From: Mycobacterium sp. GA-2829
GTDB taxonomy: Bacteria; Actinomycetota; Actinomycetes; Mycobacteriales; Mycobacteriaceae
DNA: 64,000 nucleotides
Direction of reading: 5' to 3'
Assembly: GCF_001499965.1 (NCBI RefSeq)
Contig: NZ_LQIT01000089.1
Coordinates: 124,001 to 188,000 of the forward strand
This document shows positions 1 through 8,100 of this stretch, in pieces (position 1 is the first letter of the stretch; every line of letters begins with the position of its first letter). Below the pieces are notes generated by a model. That model was not told the origin of the DNA. It saw only the letters and a list, made by a program, of their open reading frames with translations, and ran no database searches. The position numbers and the translations under genes are program-made.

Positions 1-119
1 GCCGAGATCTGACGATCGTGCAGGGCAAGGGGTCGGTGATCCAGACGGTCTGGAGCCCGGACGGCTGGGTTCGCATCGCGGGCCGCGTGGTCGCCGACAG
101 CGACCGGCGCCTGGACTGA
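1..119 (+). CDS. C-terminal end of a PhzF-family protein (partial)
   Basis: Only the last 38 codons are inside the window, ending in TGA. The residues resemble the C-terminal strand of PhzF/diaminopimelate-epimerase-fold proteins, with a QG...S...W pattern followed by V-R-I-A-G-R-V-V. A PhzF-like gene (Rv2716) is expected beside nrdR in mycobacteria, which supports the call. The gene converges with nrdR, with six bases between the stops. The substrate cannot be judged from this fragment. Confidence 0.55.
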   Translation, partial: RDLTIVQGKGSVIQTVWSPDGWVRIAGRVVADSDRRLD

Positions 120-125
120 GCCGGG

Positions 126-587
126 TCAGCCCGACCGGGCGCCCTGGTGGGCGCGCAGCGCCTCGATCTCGCGTTCGAAATCCGCGGCCGACTCGAAGGA
201 CCGGTACACCGACGCGAACCGCAGGTAGGCGACCTCGTCGAGGTCGCGCAGCGGCCCAAGGATGGCCAGACCCACTTCGTGGCTGGGCACCTCCGGTGAC
301 CCGGTGGCCCGGACCGCGTCCTCGACCTGCTGGGCGAGCTTGTTGAGGGCGTCGTCGTCGACCTGGCGGCCCTGACAGGCCCGGCGGACGCCCTTGATGA
401 CCTTCTCGCGGCTGAACGGTTCGGTCACGCCGCTGCGTTTGACGACGGCGAGCACCGCGGTCTCGACGGTGGTGAAGCGTCGACCGCATTCCGGGCAGGA
501 CCGACGTCGCCGGATCGCCTGTCCCTCATCGGTCTCCCGCGAGTCGACCACGCGGGAGTCGGGGTGACGGCAGAACGGACAGTGCAT
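126..587 (-). CDS. nrdR: Transcriptional repressor NrdR
   Basis: NrdR represses ribonucleotide reductase genes by sensing ATP/dATP. The 153-residue protein starts at a Met directly followed by H-C-P-F-C. An N-terminal zinc ribbon has CPFC and CPEC pairs at about residues 3-6 and 31-34, followed by an ATP-cone domain (about 49-139). An ATG further upstream in the same frame would add 54 non-conserved residues. The chosen ATG has a GAAGGAG ribosome site, and 153 residues is the usual family length. The gene lies downstream of the Rv2719c homologue on the same strand. Confidence 0.95.
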   Translation of the reverse strand: MHCPFCRHPDSRVVDSRETDEGQAIRRRRSCPECGRRFTTVETAVLAVVKRSGVTEPFSREKVIKGVRRACQGRQVDDDALNKLAQQVEDAVRATGSPEVPSHEVGLAILGPLRDLDEVAYLRFASVYRSFESAADFEREIEALRAHQGARSG

Positions 588-756
588 CACCGCTCCTTCG
601 CCAGACCGCCGGGTGAGTGTCTCGAACCTCCCCGAGCCTACCCGGGCGGCACCACCACCGCCGACGGCCCGTGGCCACACCCACCCGATACTCGGGTGGG
701 TGAGTGGCGCGAACGGCACCGCTGCACCACACCGCGATTCGCCGGCCACGACACCG

Positions 757-1203
757 TCAGCCGACGGGTGCGATCAGGGTCTGACCCGCGTCGAGCGCCG
801 CGGACTCCAATTGGTTGAGCTCCCGGATACGTTCGACCACCGCACCGACGGGGGCGTCCGGCGCGACCCGCTGCGCCACCTGATGCAGGCTCTCCCCGGA
901 CTGCACCTGGACCACGGCCAGTTCGGCGGGCACCGAGGCGTGCTCCCCCGCCAGGCCACCCAGGTTGGCGACCAGCCCGAGCCACACGGTGATCCCGCCG
1001 GCGAGCAGCGCCAACAGCACGGTTGTCGCGGGCGTGATGGGGCGGCGGCGGTGCGAGGCCCGCGACACCAGTACCCCGTTGCCCCGGTGCCGGACCGCCG
1101 CACCGGCGGGCCGCCCGGCTCGCGGGCGCCGCGTGGCGGTCGGTCGGCGGACGCCGCCTGCGGCGGGGATGTGCTGGCTCTGCCGCGCTTCGAGGATCGT
1201 CAT
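757..1203 (-). CDS. DNA-damage-inducible LysM membrane protein (Rv2719c/ChiZ-like)
   Basis: This 148-residue protein has an Arg-rich cytoplasmic N-terminus, one transmembrane helix (about residues 65-85) and a C-terminal LysM-like peptidoglycan-binding domain containing V-V-Q-V-Q-S-G-E-S-L. It matches the Rv2719c family, reported to be DNA-damage inducible and to affect septation through cell-wall hydrolysis. It is divergent from lexA and shares with it an upstream region carrying a LexA-independent damage promoter and a LexA-box-like sequence. The start was placed at the ATG 13 bases after a purine-rich GGGAAAGG stretch; upstream in-frame sequence is not protein-like. The enzymatic activity is not evident from the sequence. 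Confidence 0.85.
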   Translation of the reverse strand: MTILEARQSQHIPAAGGVRRPTATRRPRAGRPAGAAVRHRGNGVLVSRASHRRRPITPATTVLLALLAGGITVWLGLVANLGGLAGEHASVPAELAVVQVQSGESLHQVAQRVAPDAPVGAVVERIRELNQLESAALDAGQTLIAPVG

Positions 1204-1249
1204 GTCCTGCCCTTTCCCTGTGGCTGTTCGCTCTTGTGTTCGAATGTAG

Positions 1250-1265
1250 TCGATCAGGTGTTCGA
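1250..1265 (-). promoter_or_regulatory. Probable LexA (SOS) box of the Rv2719c homologue
   Basis: Read on the minus strand the site is TCGAACACCTGATCGA. The mycobacterial SOS box is TCGAAC-N4-GTTCGA, so there is one mismatch in the second arm. It lies 47 bases upstream of the Rv2719c-like start codon, where LexA could control that promoter. Confidence 0.6.
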
Positions 1266-1295
1266 TGGATAGAACGTGTGATCGAACTGTTGCGA

Positions 1296-1318
1296 ACGAT
1301 AAGCGAAGGGTCTGACAA
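1296..1318 (-). promoter_or_regulatory. RecA-NDp (PafBC-type) DNA-damage promoter
   Basis: On the minus strand the sequence is TTGTCAGAC, eight bases, then TATCGT. This fits the mycobacterial LexA-independent damage promoter tTGTCRgtg-N8-TAnnnT (two of the three weakly conserved gtg positions differ). It points toward the Rv2719c homologue, about 90 bases upstream of its start. Confidence 0.75.
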
Positions 1319-1340
1319 GCCGGTCGGGCCGCGACACGCG

Positions 1341-1356
1341 TCGAACACATGTTTGA
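1341..1356 (+). promoter_or_regulatory. LexA (SOS) box upstream of lexA
   Basis: The 16-base site TCGAACACATGTTTGA differs from the symmetrical consensus by one base and lies 32 bases before the lexA start codon. This is the expected place for LexA autorepression. Confidence 0.9.
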
Positions 1357-1388
1357 TCATCGGCGCCCGGGCGACTAGATTCAGCGCC

Positions 1389-2081
1389 ATGAGCGACGAC
1401 AGCAGCGACACCCGGACCGGCGGCGGACGTCGCGCGGACGCCGGTCTCACGGAACGACAGCGCACCATTCTCGAGGTCATCCGCACCTCGGTGACCAGCC
1501 GCGGGTACCCGCCGAGCATCCGGGAGATCGGCGACGCGGTCGGCCTCAACTCGACCTCGTCGGTGGCCCATCAGCTACGCACCCTCGAACGCAAGGGTTA
1601 TCTCCGCCGCGATCCCAACCGGCCGCGCGCGGTCGACGTCCGGTTGTCCGACGAACCGGCGGCACCGGTGGTCACCACCGACGTCGCGGGAAGCGACGCG
1701 CTACCGGAGCCGACGTTCGTCCCGGTCCTCGGGCGCATCGCCGCCGGTGGGCCGATCCTGGCCGAAGAGGCCGTCGAGGACGTGTTCCCGCTCCCCCGCG
1801 AACTCGTCGGCGAGGGGTCGCTGTTCCTGCTCAAGGTCGTCGGCGAGTCGATGGTCGACGCCGCCATCTGCGACGGCGACTGGGTCGTCGTACGCCAGCA
1901 GGCCGTCGCCGACAACGGCGACATCGTCGCGGCCATGATCGACGGCGAGGCCACGGTCAAGACCTTCAAGCGGACCCGCGGTCAGGTGTGGCTGATGCCC
2001 CACAACCCGGCGTTCGAACCGATCCCGGGCAACGACGCCGCGATCCTCGGCAAGGTCGTCACCGTCATCCGCAAGATCTGA
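1389..2081 (+). CDS. lexA: SOS-response repressor/autoprotease LexA
   Basis: LexA represses DNA-damage genes until RecA filaments trigger its self-cleavage. The 230-residue protein has an N-terminal winged helix-turn-helix (about 20-85) and an S24 peptidase domain. The Ala-Gly cleavage site is at residues 119-120, the nucleophile is Ser154 in V-G-E-S-M, and the general base is Lys191 in V-K-T-F-K. An in-frame start 51 codons upstream was rejected because it runs through the LexA box and is not conserved in character. The SOS box immediately upstream indicates autoregulation. It converges with the LGFP-repeat gene. Confidence 0.97.
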   Translation: MSDDSSDTRTGGGRRADAGLTERQRTILEVIRTSVTSRGYPPSIREIGDAVGLNSTSSVAHQLRTLERKGYLRRDPNRPRAVDVRLSDEPAAPVVTTDVAGSDALPEPTFVPVLGRIAAGGPILAEEAVEDVFPLPRELVGEGSLFLLKVVGESMVDAAICDGDWVVVRQQAVADNGDIVAAMIDGEATVKTFKRTRGQVWLMPHNPAFEPIPGNDAAILGKVVTVIRKI

Positions 2082-2092
2082 TCCGGCGGGCG

Positions 2093-4111
2093 TCAGTCGC
2101 CGCGGACGAAACCGTTCGTCCGCGCGAATTCCTCACTCGCGAAATAGATCTCGGCGGCCGCCTGGTCGTAGCCGGGGCTGCCCGGCGCCCAGTACAGACC
2201 CGACCGGGTGTCGGCCTTGACCGGGTAACCTTCGGGGGCGGTACCGGAATCGACCGGCAGGTGGATCGCGGTGCGGCCCGGGCTGGGTTCGTCGATGTCG
2301 ATCGCCGCGTGGCGTCCGCTGGGGGCATCCTCGACGTACGGCGCCGGTGCGAACAGTTGCGGCTCGGGCTCCGGTTCCGGCTCAGGCTCAGGTTCGGGTT
2401 CGAACCGGAGTTCTGGTTCGGGCGAGGGTTCGGAGACCGGCAGCGACGGCTCCTCCAGCGCGGACTGCGCCGCGATCTGATCCGCGGTGCCCGCCGGTTC
2501 CTCGATGCGGGTGGGCGCGGTGTCGACGGAATCGGGGTCCTCCTGACCGCCGAAGAGCTCGTCGGCGGTCGGCTCCGGCCGTGCGCTCTCGACGCCGTCG
2601 GCCGGCTCGTCACGCGGATTCCACGGATCGGCGTAGGGGTGCGGCTGGTCCTCGTGCTCGTCGGGACGCGGCTCCGGGTGGTAGCGGGCCGCGTCGGAGA
2701 ACACGTCCCCCTCGTCGGCGAAGGGGTCCTCGCGGTAGCCGTCGCGGGCATTGCGGCGGCGCCACAGCACCGCACCGGCCACCAGGGCGACCACGAGCAG
2801 CACCGGGATCAGCGCCAGCAGCCACCACCAGTTCCAGTGCCAGTTCAGCCACTTGCCCTCGTCGTCGGCGGCGGTGGCCGGTGGCGCCTCGGGCGTCTGG
2901 GGCGCCTGCTCGCCGGGGACTTCCACATTGGCCAGCTGGGCGGCCAGATTGCCCGGTTCGATGGTGAACTTCCGGTTCGCGCGGTCGTAGGACAGCACAC
3001 CGTCGCTGAAGCGTTGGGTGATGATGTCGCCGTTCTCGGTCTGATCGGCCACCGGCGCGCCGAGCGGCCCCTTTGCACCGTCGAGCTTCGACCAGCCGGC
3101 GTTCATCGCGCCGCGCACGATCACGGCGCCGTAGTCGGGGGTCCAGAAGATGACCGGCTGGTCCTCGGCGGCGAAGGTGCTGATCCGGCTGTTCGAGCCG
3201 AGGCCGCCGTCGGCTTCGCTGGCGGTCGGGAAGCCGAGATCGCCCTCGGGTCCGCCCACGCTCTCGTACTTCTCGAGCACCTGACCGGTGACGACGTTGG
3301 CGCCCGTCTCGGGGGTGTAGAAGATCTTGCCGCCCGCGTAGTTCTGGCCGACCCCGTCCTCGCCGATCTCGTACTGCGGCCCGTCCTTGGCGCCGAGCGG
3401 TCCCAGGGCGCCGCCCGCGGCGCGGCGTGCGGCCGCGATGGCCGAGGACGCATCCTCGGGGATCGACAGGTCCGTGAGCTGGTCTGCCAGTTCCGGCGGC
3501 GTCGTGGTGAACGTCTTGGTCTTGCGGTTCCAGGACACCTCACCGCCGGTGAACTTCTGGGACGCGACGTCGCCCCGGTACACCTCGTCCTCGGCAGGCA
3601 CGCCGAGGACCCCGGCTGAACCGCCGAGCTTGTCCCACGCGGCGTTGACCGCACCGCGGGCGACATGCGCACCGGTCGCCGGGGTCCAGAAGATCACCGG
3701 CTTGTCGGCGGCCGAGAAGGTGACGTTGCGGCTGTCCGGTCCGACCCGGCCCGGACCCTCGCCGATCGTGGGAAAGCCCAGGTCACTGTCGGCGGGCCCG
3801 CCAAGCGACTCATACTTCTCGAGGACCGCGCCCTGCATCCAGTGGGCGCCGGTGGCCGGGGTGAAGAACATCTTGCCCGCGGCGAAGTTCTGGCCGAAGC
3901 CGTCGCCGACGGGGTACACGCCGCCTTCGCGCACGCCGAGCGGACCGGTGGGCCCGCCGCTGGCGTCGTAGGCCGCGGTGATCGCGCCGTCGGCGTCGGT
4001 GGCCGGATCCGCAGCCGCGGTGGGTACGAACAACAGACCCGCCGCAGCCACCGCCAGCCCGACCGCCACGCGCACCAACGCCGTGTGCAGCAGGGGTCGC
4101 CGCCCGCTCAT
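2093..4111 (-). CDS. LGFP-repeat envelope protein with signal peptide and acidic cytoplasmic tail (Rv2721c-like)
   Basis: This 672-residue protein has a cleavable-type signal peptide (about 1-34, ending A-A-A-D), then repeated LGFP-type modules to about residue 400. These contain L-G-F-P, F-F-T-P-A-T-G-A-H and related variants, which are associated with cell-wall anchoring in mycolic-acid bacteria. A single transmembrane helix (about 423-452) follows, then a long acidic tail with a Glu-Pro repeat (about 570-585). It resembles the membrane protein Rv2721c that follows lexA in M. tuberculosis. A GGGAGG ribosome site precedes the ATG. Function is unknown; a structural role linking membrane and wall is inference. 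Confidence 0.85.
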   Translation of the reverse strand: MSGRRPLLHTALVRVAVGLAVAAAGLLFVPTAAADPATDADGAITAAYDASGGPTGPLGVREGGVYPVGDGFGQNFAAGKMFFTPATGAHWMQGAVLEKYESLGGPADSDLGFPTIGEGPGRVGPDSRNVTFSAADKPVIFWTPATGAHVARGAVNAAWDKLGGSAGVLGVPAEDEVYRGDVASQKFTGGEVSWNRKTKTFTTTPPELADQLTDLSIPEDASSAIAAARRAAGGALGPLGAKDGPQYEIGEDGVGQNYAGGKIFYTPETGANVVTGQVLEKYESVGGPEGDLGFPTASEADGGLGSNSRISTFAAEDQPVIFWTPDYGAVIVRGAMNAGWSKLDGAKGPLGAPVADQTENGDIITQRFSDGVLSYDRANRKFTIEPGNLAAQLANVEVPGEQAPQTPEAPPATAADDEGKWLNWHWNWWWLLALIPVLLVVALVAGAVLWRRRNARDGYREDPFADEGDVFSDAARYHPEPRPDEHEDQPHPYADPWNPRDEPADGVESARPEPTADELFGGQEDPDSVDTAPTRIEEPAGTADQIAAQSALEEPSLPVSEPSPEPELRFEPEPEPEPEPEPEPQLFAPAPYVEDAPSGRHAAIDIDEPSPGRTAIHLPVDSGTAPEGYPVKADTRSGLYWAPGSPGYDQAAAEIYFASEEFARTNGFVRGD
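2361..2402. repeat. Seven-copy hexanucleotide repeat encoding Glu-Pro
   Basis: Seven back-to-back hexamers of the form GGYTCN run through the LGFP-protein gene. Two neighbouring pairs are identical (GGCTCA twice, GGTTCG twice). On the coding strand they read as alternating Glu and Pro codons. The count could vary between strains without breaking the frame. Confidence 0.8.
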
Positions 4112-4292
4112 CGAACCTCCCGTATTCGGCGCGTGAGTGTGTCGAAAGTATCGCGCCAGCCAATCTTGTGTCAGCCGACGTCATTTTCCGGGACACGACA
4201 GGCAATTCTGGGCAAGATACTTGCAAATCGGGCCGATGTGAACGCAAATCCTGGTACGGGGACCCAATTCGAGCGGCTCTAGACTCTGCGCC

Positions 4293-6581
4293 ATGGCCAT
4301 CCTGCCGACCAGCCTCACGCACTGGGGAGGCTTCTCCGCGGAGGTCGCATCCGGTGACATCGCGTCCGTCACCCCGCTTCCCGGCGACCGCGATCCCTCA
4401 CCCCTGCTGGGCAATCTGCCCGGTTCGGTGCGTCACCGCTCACGTATCGCGGGGCCCGCGGTCCGGCGGGGCTGGCTCGACGACGGCCCCGGCCCGAGCG
4501 ATCGTCGCGGCGCCGACGAGTTCGTCGCGGTGTCGTGGGACGAGTTGACCGAACTGCTCGCCGGCGAACTGCGCCGCGTGGTCGACACCCACGGCAACGA
4601 GGCGATTTACGGCGGCTCCTACGGCTGGGCCAGCGCGGGCCGCTTTCACCACGCCCAGAGCCAGGTGCACCGCTTCCTGAAATTGCTTGGCGGATACACC
4701 TTTTCGCGGCACTCCTACAGCCTCGGCGCCACCGGCGTCATCATGCCGCACGTCGTGGGCACCCACGACGATCTGTTCAAGCGGTCCACCGACTGGGACG
4801 TGATCGCCGCCCACACCGAACTGCTCGTGTGTTTCGGCGGGCTGGCTCTGAAGAACACCGGCACCAATCACGGTGGCACGACGGCACACCCGGCCCGCGA
4901 TGCGCTGCGCCGCTTCCGCGATCGCGGCGGTGCGATCGTGTCGTTCTCGCCACTGCGCGACGACGTCGACGGTGAGTGCGAATGGCACGCACCGGTACCC
5001 GGCACCGATGTCGCGATCATGCTGGGGTTGGCGTACGTGCTGGCCACCGAGGATCTCGTCGACCGCGAGTTCCTGCAGAGCCACTGTGTGGGCTATGACC
5101 GGTTCGAACGCTATCTGCTCGGTGCCGACGACGGTGCGCCGAAGAGCCCGCAGTGGGCGGCGGAGCGCAGCGGGCTGGCCGCCGACGAGATCGCCGCACT
5201 GGCACGGCGGATGGCCGCACACCGCACCATCGTCACGGTCAGCTGGTCGTTGCAGCGGGTGCGCCACGGTGAGCAGGCGCCGTGGATGGGGCTGACGCTG
5301 GCGGCGATGCTCGGCCAGATCGGGCTACCGGGCGGCGGATTCGGACACGGCTACGGGTCGATGAACGAACCCGGACTGCCGCCGCTGCGCTGCGGCCTGC
5401 CCCGGCTGCCGCAGGGCATCAACCCCGTGACCACCTTCATCCCGGTCGCCGCGGTCAGCGACATGCTGCTGCACCCCGGGGAAGAGTTCGACTACAACGG
5501 GATGCGCTTGACCTACCCCGACATCCGGTGCGTGTACTGGGCCGGCGGCAACCCGTTCCACCACCACCAGAACATCCCGCGGCTGCGGCGCGCACTGGGG
5601 CGCGTCGACACCGTGGTGGTGCACGACCCGTACTGGACGGCGATGGCCAAACACGCCGACATCGTGGTGCCGTCCACGACGGCGTTCGAACGCGACGACT
5701 TCTCGGGGTCGAAGAACGATCCGCTGCTCATGGCGATGCCGAAACTCGTCGACCCGTACGCCGACAGCCGCGACGACTACACGACGTTCGCCGCGCTGGC
5801 CGACCGGCTCGGGTTCGGCGATCAGTTCACCGAGGGGCGCACCGCGCGGCAGTGGCTGGCCCACCTCTACGAGAAGTGGGCCGCCGAACTGGATTTCGTG
5901 GTGCCGTCGTTCGACCAGTTCTGGGCCGACGGCAAGCTGCGGCTGCCGGTCGAGCCGGGACTGACCCTGCTCGGTGACTTCCGCGCCGATCCGGTGGCAC
6001 ACCGCCTTGGCACCCCGAGCGGGCGCATCGAGATCTTCTCTGACGACATCGCCGGTTACGGCTACGACGACTGCATCGGTCACCCGGCGTGGTTCGAACC
6101 CACCGAATGGCTCGGCGGCACAAGGGCCGAGCGGTATCCGCTGCATCTCATCGCCAACCAGCCCGCCACCCGGTTACACGGTCAGCTCGACGGCGGCGCC
6201 ACCAGCCAGGCAGCGAAAGTCGCTGGGCGCGAAGCGATCCGGATGCATCCCGACGATGCGTCCGCCCGCGGGCTGAGCGCCGGCGACGTGGTGCGGGTGT
6301 TCAACGACCGCGGGGCGTGCCTGGCCGGTGTGGTGGTCGACGACCGCGTCCGGCGCGACGTCGTCCACCTGCCGACCGGCGCCTGGTTCGATCCGGAGGA
6401 TCCCGCCGACTACGACGCCATGTGCGTGCACGGCAACCCGAACGTGCTCACCGACGACGTCGGGACGTCGAAGCTGGCGCGCGGCAGCACCGGCGCCCAT
6501 GTGCTCGTGCAGGTGGAGAAGTTCGCGGGCCCGCTCCCTCCGGTGCGGGCCCACGAACCGCCGGTGATCCGGCAGCGTTAG
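4293..6581 (+). CDS. Molybdopterin oxidoreductase, BisC/TorA (DMSO reductase) type
   Basis: The 762-residue protein belongs to the bis-MGD molybdenum enzyme family that reduces S- or N-oxides such as biotin sulfoxide, methionine sulfoxide or TMAO. The family active-site signature is present: G-S-Y-G-W at about residues 108-112 and the likely Mo-ligand serine in H-S-Y-S-L-G-A (about 140-146). No Tat signal peptide or N-terminal iron-sulfur cysteine motif is seen, so it is probably a cytoplasmic single-cofactor enzyme like BisC. It is divergent from the LGFP gene and its 3' end overlaps the helicase gene by 4 bases. The exact substrate is not determinable from sequence. Confidence 0.88.
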   Translation: MAILPTSLTHWGGFSAEVASGDIASVTPLPGDRDPSPLLGNLPGSVRHRSRIAGPAVRRGWLDDGPGPSDRRGADEFVAVSWDELTELLAGELRRVVDTHGNEAIYGGSYGWASAGRFHHAQSQVHRFLKLLGGYTFSRHSYSLGATGVIMPHVVGTHDDLFKRSTDWDVIAAHTELLVCFGGLALKNTGTNHGGTTAHPARDALRRFRDRGGAIVSFSPLRDDVDGECEWHAPVPGTDVAIMLGLAYVLATEDLVDREFLQSHCVGYDRFERYLLGADDGAPKSPQWAAERSGLAADEIAALARRMAAHRTIVTVSWSLQRVRHGEQAPWMGLTLAAMLGQIGLPGGGFGHGYGSMNEPGLPPLRCGLPRLPQGINPVTTFIPVAAVSDMLLHPGEEFDYNGMRLTYPDIRCVYWAGGNPFHHHQNIPRLRRALGRVDTVVVHDPYWTAMAKHADIVVPSTTAFERDDFSGSKNDPLLMAMPKLVDPYADSRDDYTTFAALADRLGFGDQFTEGRTARQWLAHLYEKWAAELDFVVPSFDQFWADGKLRLPVEPGLTLLGDFRADPVAHRLGTPSGRIEIFSDDIAGYGYDDCIGHPAWFEPTEWLGGTRAERYPLHLIANQPATRLHGQLDGGATSQAAKVAGREAIRMHPDDASARGLSAGDVVRVFNDRGACLAGVVVDDRVRRDVVHLPTGAWFDPEDPADYDAMCVHGNPNVLTDDVGTSKLARGSTGAHVLVQVEKFAGPLPPVRAHEPPVIRQR

Positions 6582-7903
6582 CGCGCCGCCTGGGGCCGCC
6601 GGCGCGGACGGCGGGTGCGGGAGGCGTCACCGGCGCCCTGGGGGCGTCCCTGCCGCTCGCCGTGTGCGGGCCGCCGGCGCCGCGGATTGGCGGCCGCGCG
6701 GGGCTGTTCGACGGGCTTCGGCGCGGGCGCCTGGTACGGGGCGATCTCCCCGACCAGCGCGGTGACCGACGGCGAATCCGCCGCGACCTGCTGCGGGGCG
6801 ACCTTGATGCCGGCGCGGCGCAGCAGCGCCGCGGTGTCCCTGCGCTCCTCGGGCAGCACGACGGTGACCACGTCACCGGCGCTGCCGGCGCGAGCGGTGC
6901 GGCCCGACCGGTGCAGGTAGGCCTTGTGCTCGACGGGCGGGTCCACGTGGACGACGAGTTCGACCTCGTCGACGTGCACGCCGCGGGCGGCGATGTCGGT
7001 GGCGACCAGCACCTTGGCCTCACCGCTGGAGAACGCCGCGAGGTTGCGCTCGCGCGCGTTCTGGGAGAGGTTGCCGTGCAGATCGACCGACGGCACCCCG
7101 GATTCGGTGAGCAGGCGGGCCAGCTTGCGGGCCTGGTGCTTGGTGCGCATGAACAGGATCCGGCGTCCGGTCCCGGACGCGAGCGTCTGCACCAGCGCCT
7201 TCTTCTCCTGGGTGCCGGCCACGTGGAACACGTGGTGGGTCATCGCCGGGGGCGGCGCGTTGACCTCGTCGACCGAGTGGGTGACGGGTTCCCGCAGGAA
7301 GCGACGGACCAGCTTGTCGACGCCGTTGTCCAGGGTCGCCGAGAACAGCAGTCGCTGACCGCCCGCGGGCGTCGCGGACAGGATGCGGGTGACGCCGGGC
7401 AGGAAGCCGAGATCGGCCATGTGGTCGGCCTCGTCGAGCACGGTGATCTCCACCGCGTCGAGCTGGATCAGCTTCTGCCGCATCAGGTCTTCGAGCCGTC
7501 CCGGGCACGCGACGACGATGTCGACCCCGGCGCGCAACGCGGCGGCCTGCGGGTTCTGTGAGACACCACCGAAGATGGTGGCGACCTTGAGATCGTATGC
7601 GGCAGCGAGGGGTTCGAGCGTGGCGGTGATCTGGGAGGCCAGCTCACGGGTGGGTGCGAGCACCAGGCCGCTCGGGTGGCCCGGGCGACGCTTCGCGTCG
7701 GCCAGCCGGCTCACCAGCGGCAGCGAGAACGCCAGCGTCTTACCGCTGCCGGTCTTTCCGCGACCCAGCACGTCCCGACCGGCCAGGCTGTCGGGCAGCG
7801 TCGCGGCCTGGATCGGGAACGGGCTGTCGATGCCACGGTTCTCCAGGACACGGCGCAGCGGTCCGCGCACACCGAGGTCGGCGAAAGTGGGGGTGGTCGT
7901 CAT
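6578..7903 (-). CDS. DEAD-box RNA helicase (RhlE type)
   Basis: This ATP-dependent RNA helicase has 441 residues. It shows motif I G-K-T-G-S-G-K-T (about 49-56), P-T-R-E-L-A, the D-E-A-D box (158-161), S-A-T (about 192-194) and the C-terminal H-R-S-G-R-T-A-R-A-G motif. A basic Arg/Pro-rich tail (about 390-441) probably adds RNA affinity. The start was taken at the ATG followed by T-T-T-P-T-F, with an AAAGG site 10 bases upstream; an ATG 11 codons earlier is possible. The 197-base leader holds two hairpins. Roles in RNA turnover or cold adaptation are known for the family and not proven here. Confidence 0.92.
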   Translation of the reverse strand: MTTTPTFADLGVRGPLRRVLENRGIDSPFPIQAATLPDSLAGRDVLGRGKTGSGKTLAFSLPLVSRLADAKRRPGHPSGLVLAPTRELASQITATLEPLAAAYDLKVATIFGGVSQNPQAAALRAGVDIVVACPGRLEDLMRQKLIQLDAVEITVLDEADHMADLGFLPGVTRILSATPAGGQRLLFSATLDNGVDKLVRRFLREPVTHSVDEVNAPPPAMTHHVFHVAGTQEKKALVQTLASGTGRRILFMRTKHQARKLARLLTESGVPSVDLHGNLSQNARERNLAAFSSGEAKVLVATDIAARGVHVDEVELVVHVDPPVEHKAYLHRSGRTARAGSAGDVVTVVLPEERRDTAALLRRAGIKVAPQQVAADSPSVTALVGEIAPYQAPAPKPVEQPRAAANPRRRRPAHGERQGRPQGAGDASRTRRPRRRPQAAR

Positions 7904-7945
7904 GCAGGTAATGCCTTTCAGGGCAGTGTCGTGCATCCTGGGGCA

Positions 7946-8001
7946 GCACCGGACACGGTGCGCATGAGGGATACACAGGTGGCGAGATTGCCGGTCGGCA
8001 A
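7946..8001 (-). promoter_or_regulatory. Two hairpins in the helicase 5' leader
   Basis: GCACCG and CGGTGC are separated by four bases at 7946-7961. TTGCCG and CGGCAA are separated by two bases at 7988-8001. Both lie in the leader of the DEAD-box helicase and could fold in its mRNA. A regulatory role is inference. Confidence 0.35.
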
Positions 8002-8100
8002 CATCGATCGCCGCGAGAAGAGCTTGAGCCGGACGCGATGGGTAAGCGTTCCACGACGAGCCGTCGTCAGGGACGTCGGCGTTGAGAACAGTCTAGCGCA

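Noticed and set aside
1988..3619. Long open frame (543 codons) on the plus strand opposite the LGFP-repeat gene
   Set aside because: It is antisense to a clear protein with signal peptide and repeats; its translation is Arg/Gly/Val-rich with no domain, as expected for high-GC antisense frames.
4212..4224. Small palindrome GCAAG-ATA-CTTGC between the LGFP and molybdoenzyme genes
   Set aside because: Five-base arms are too short to support an operator without conservation data.
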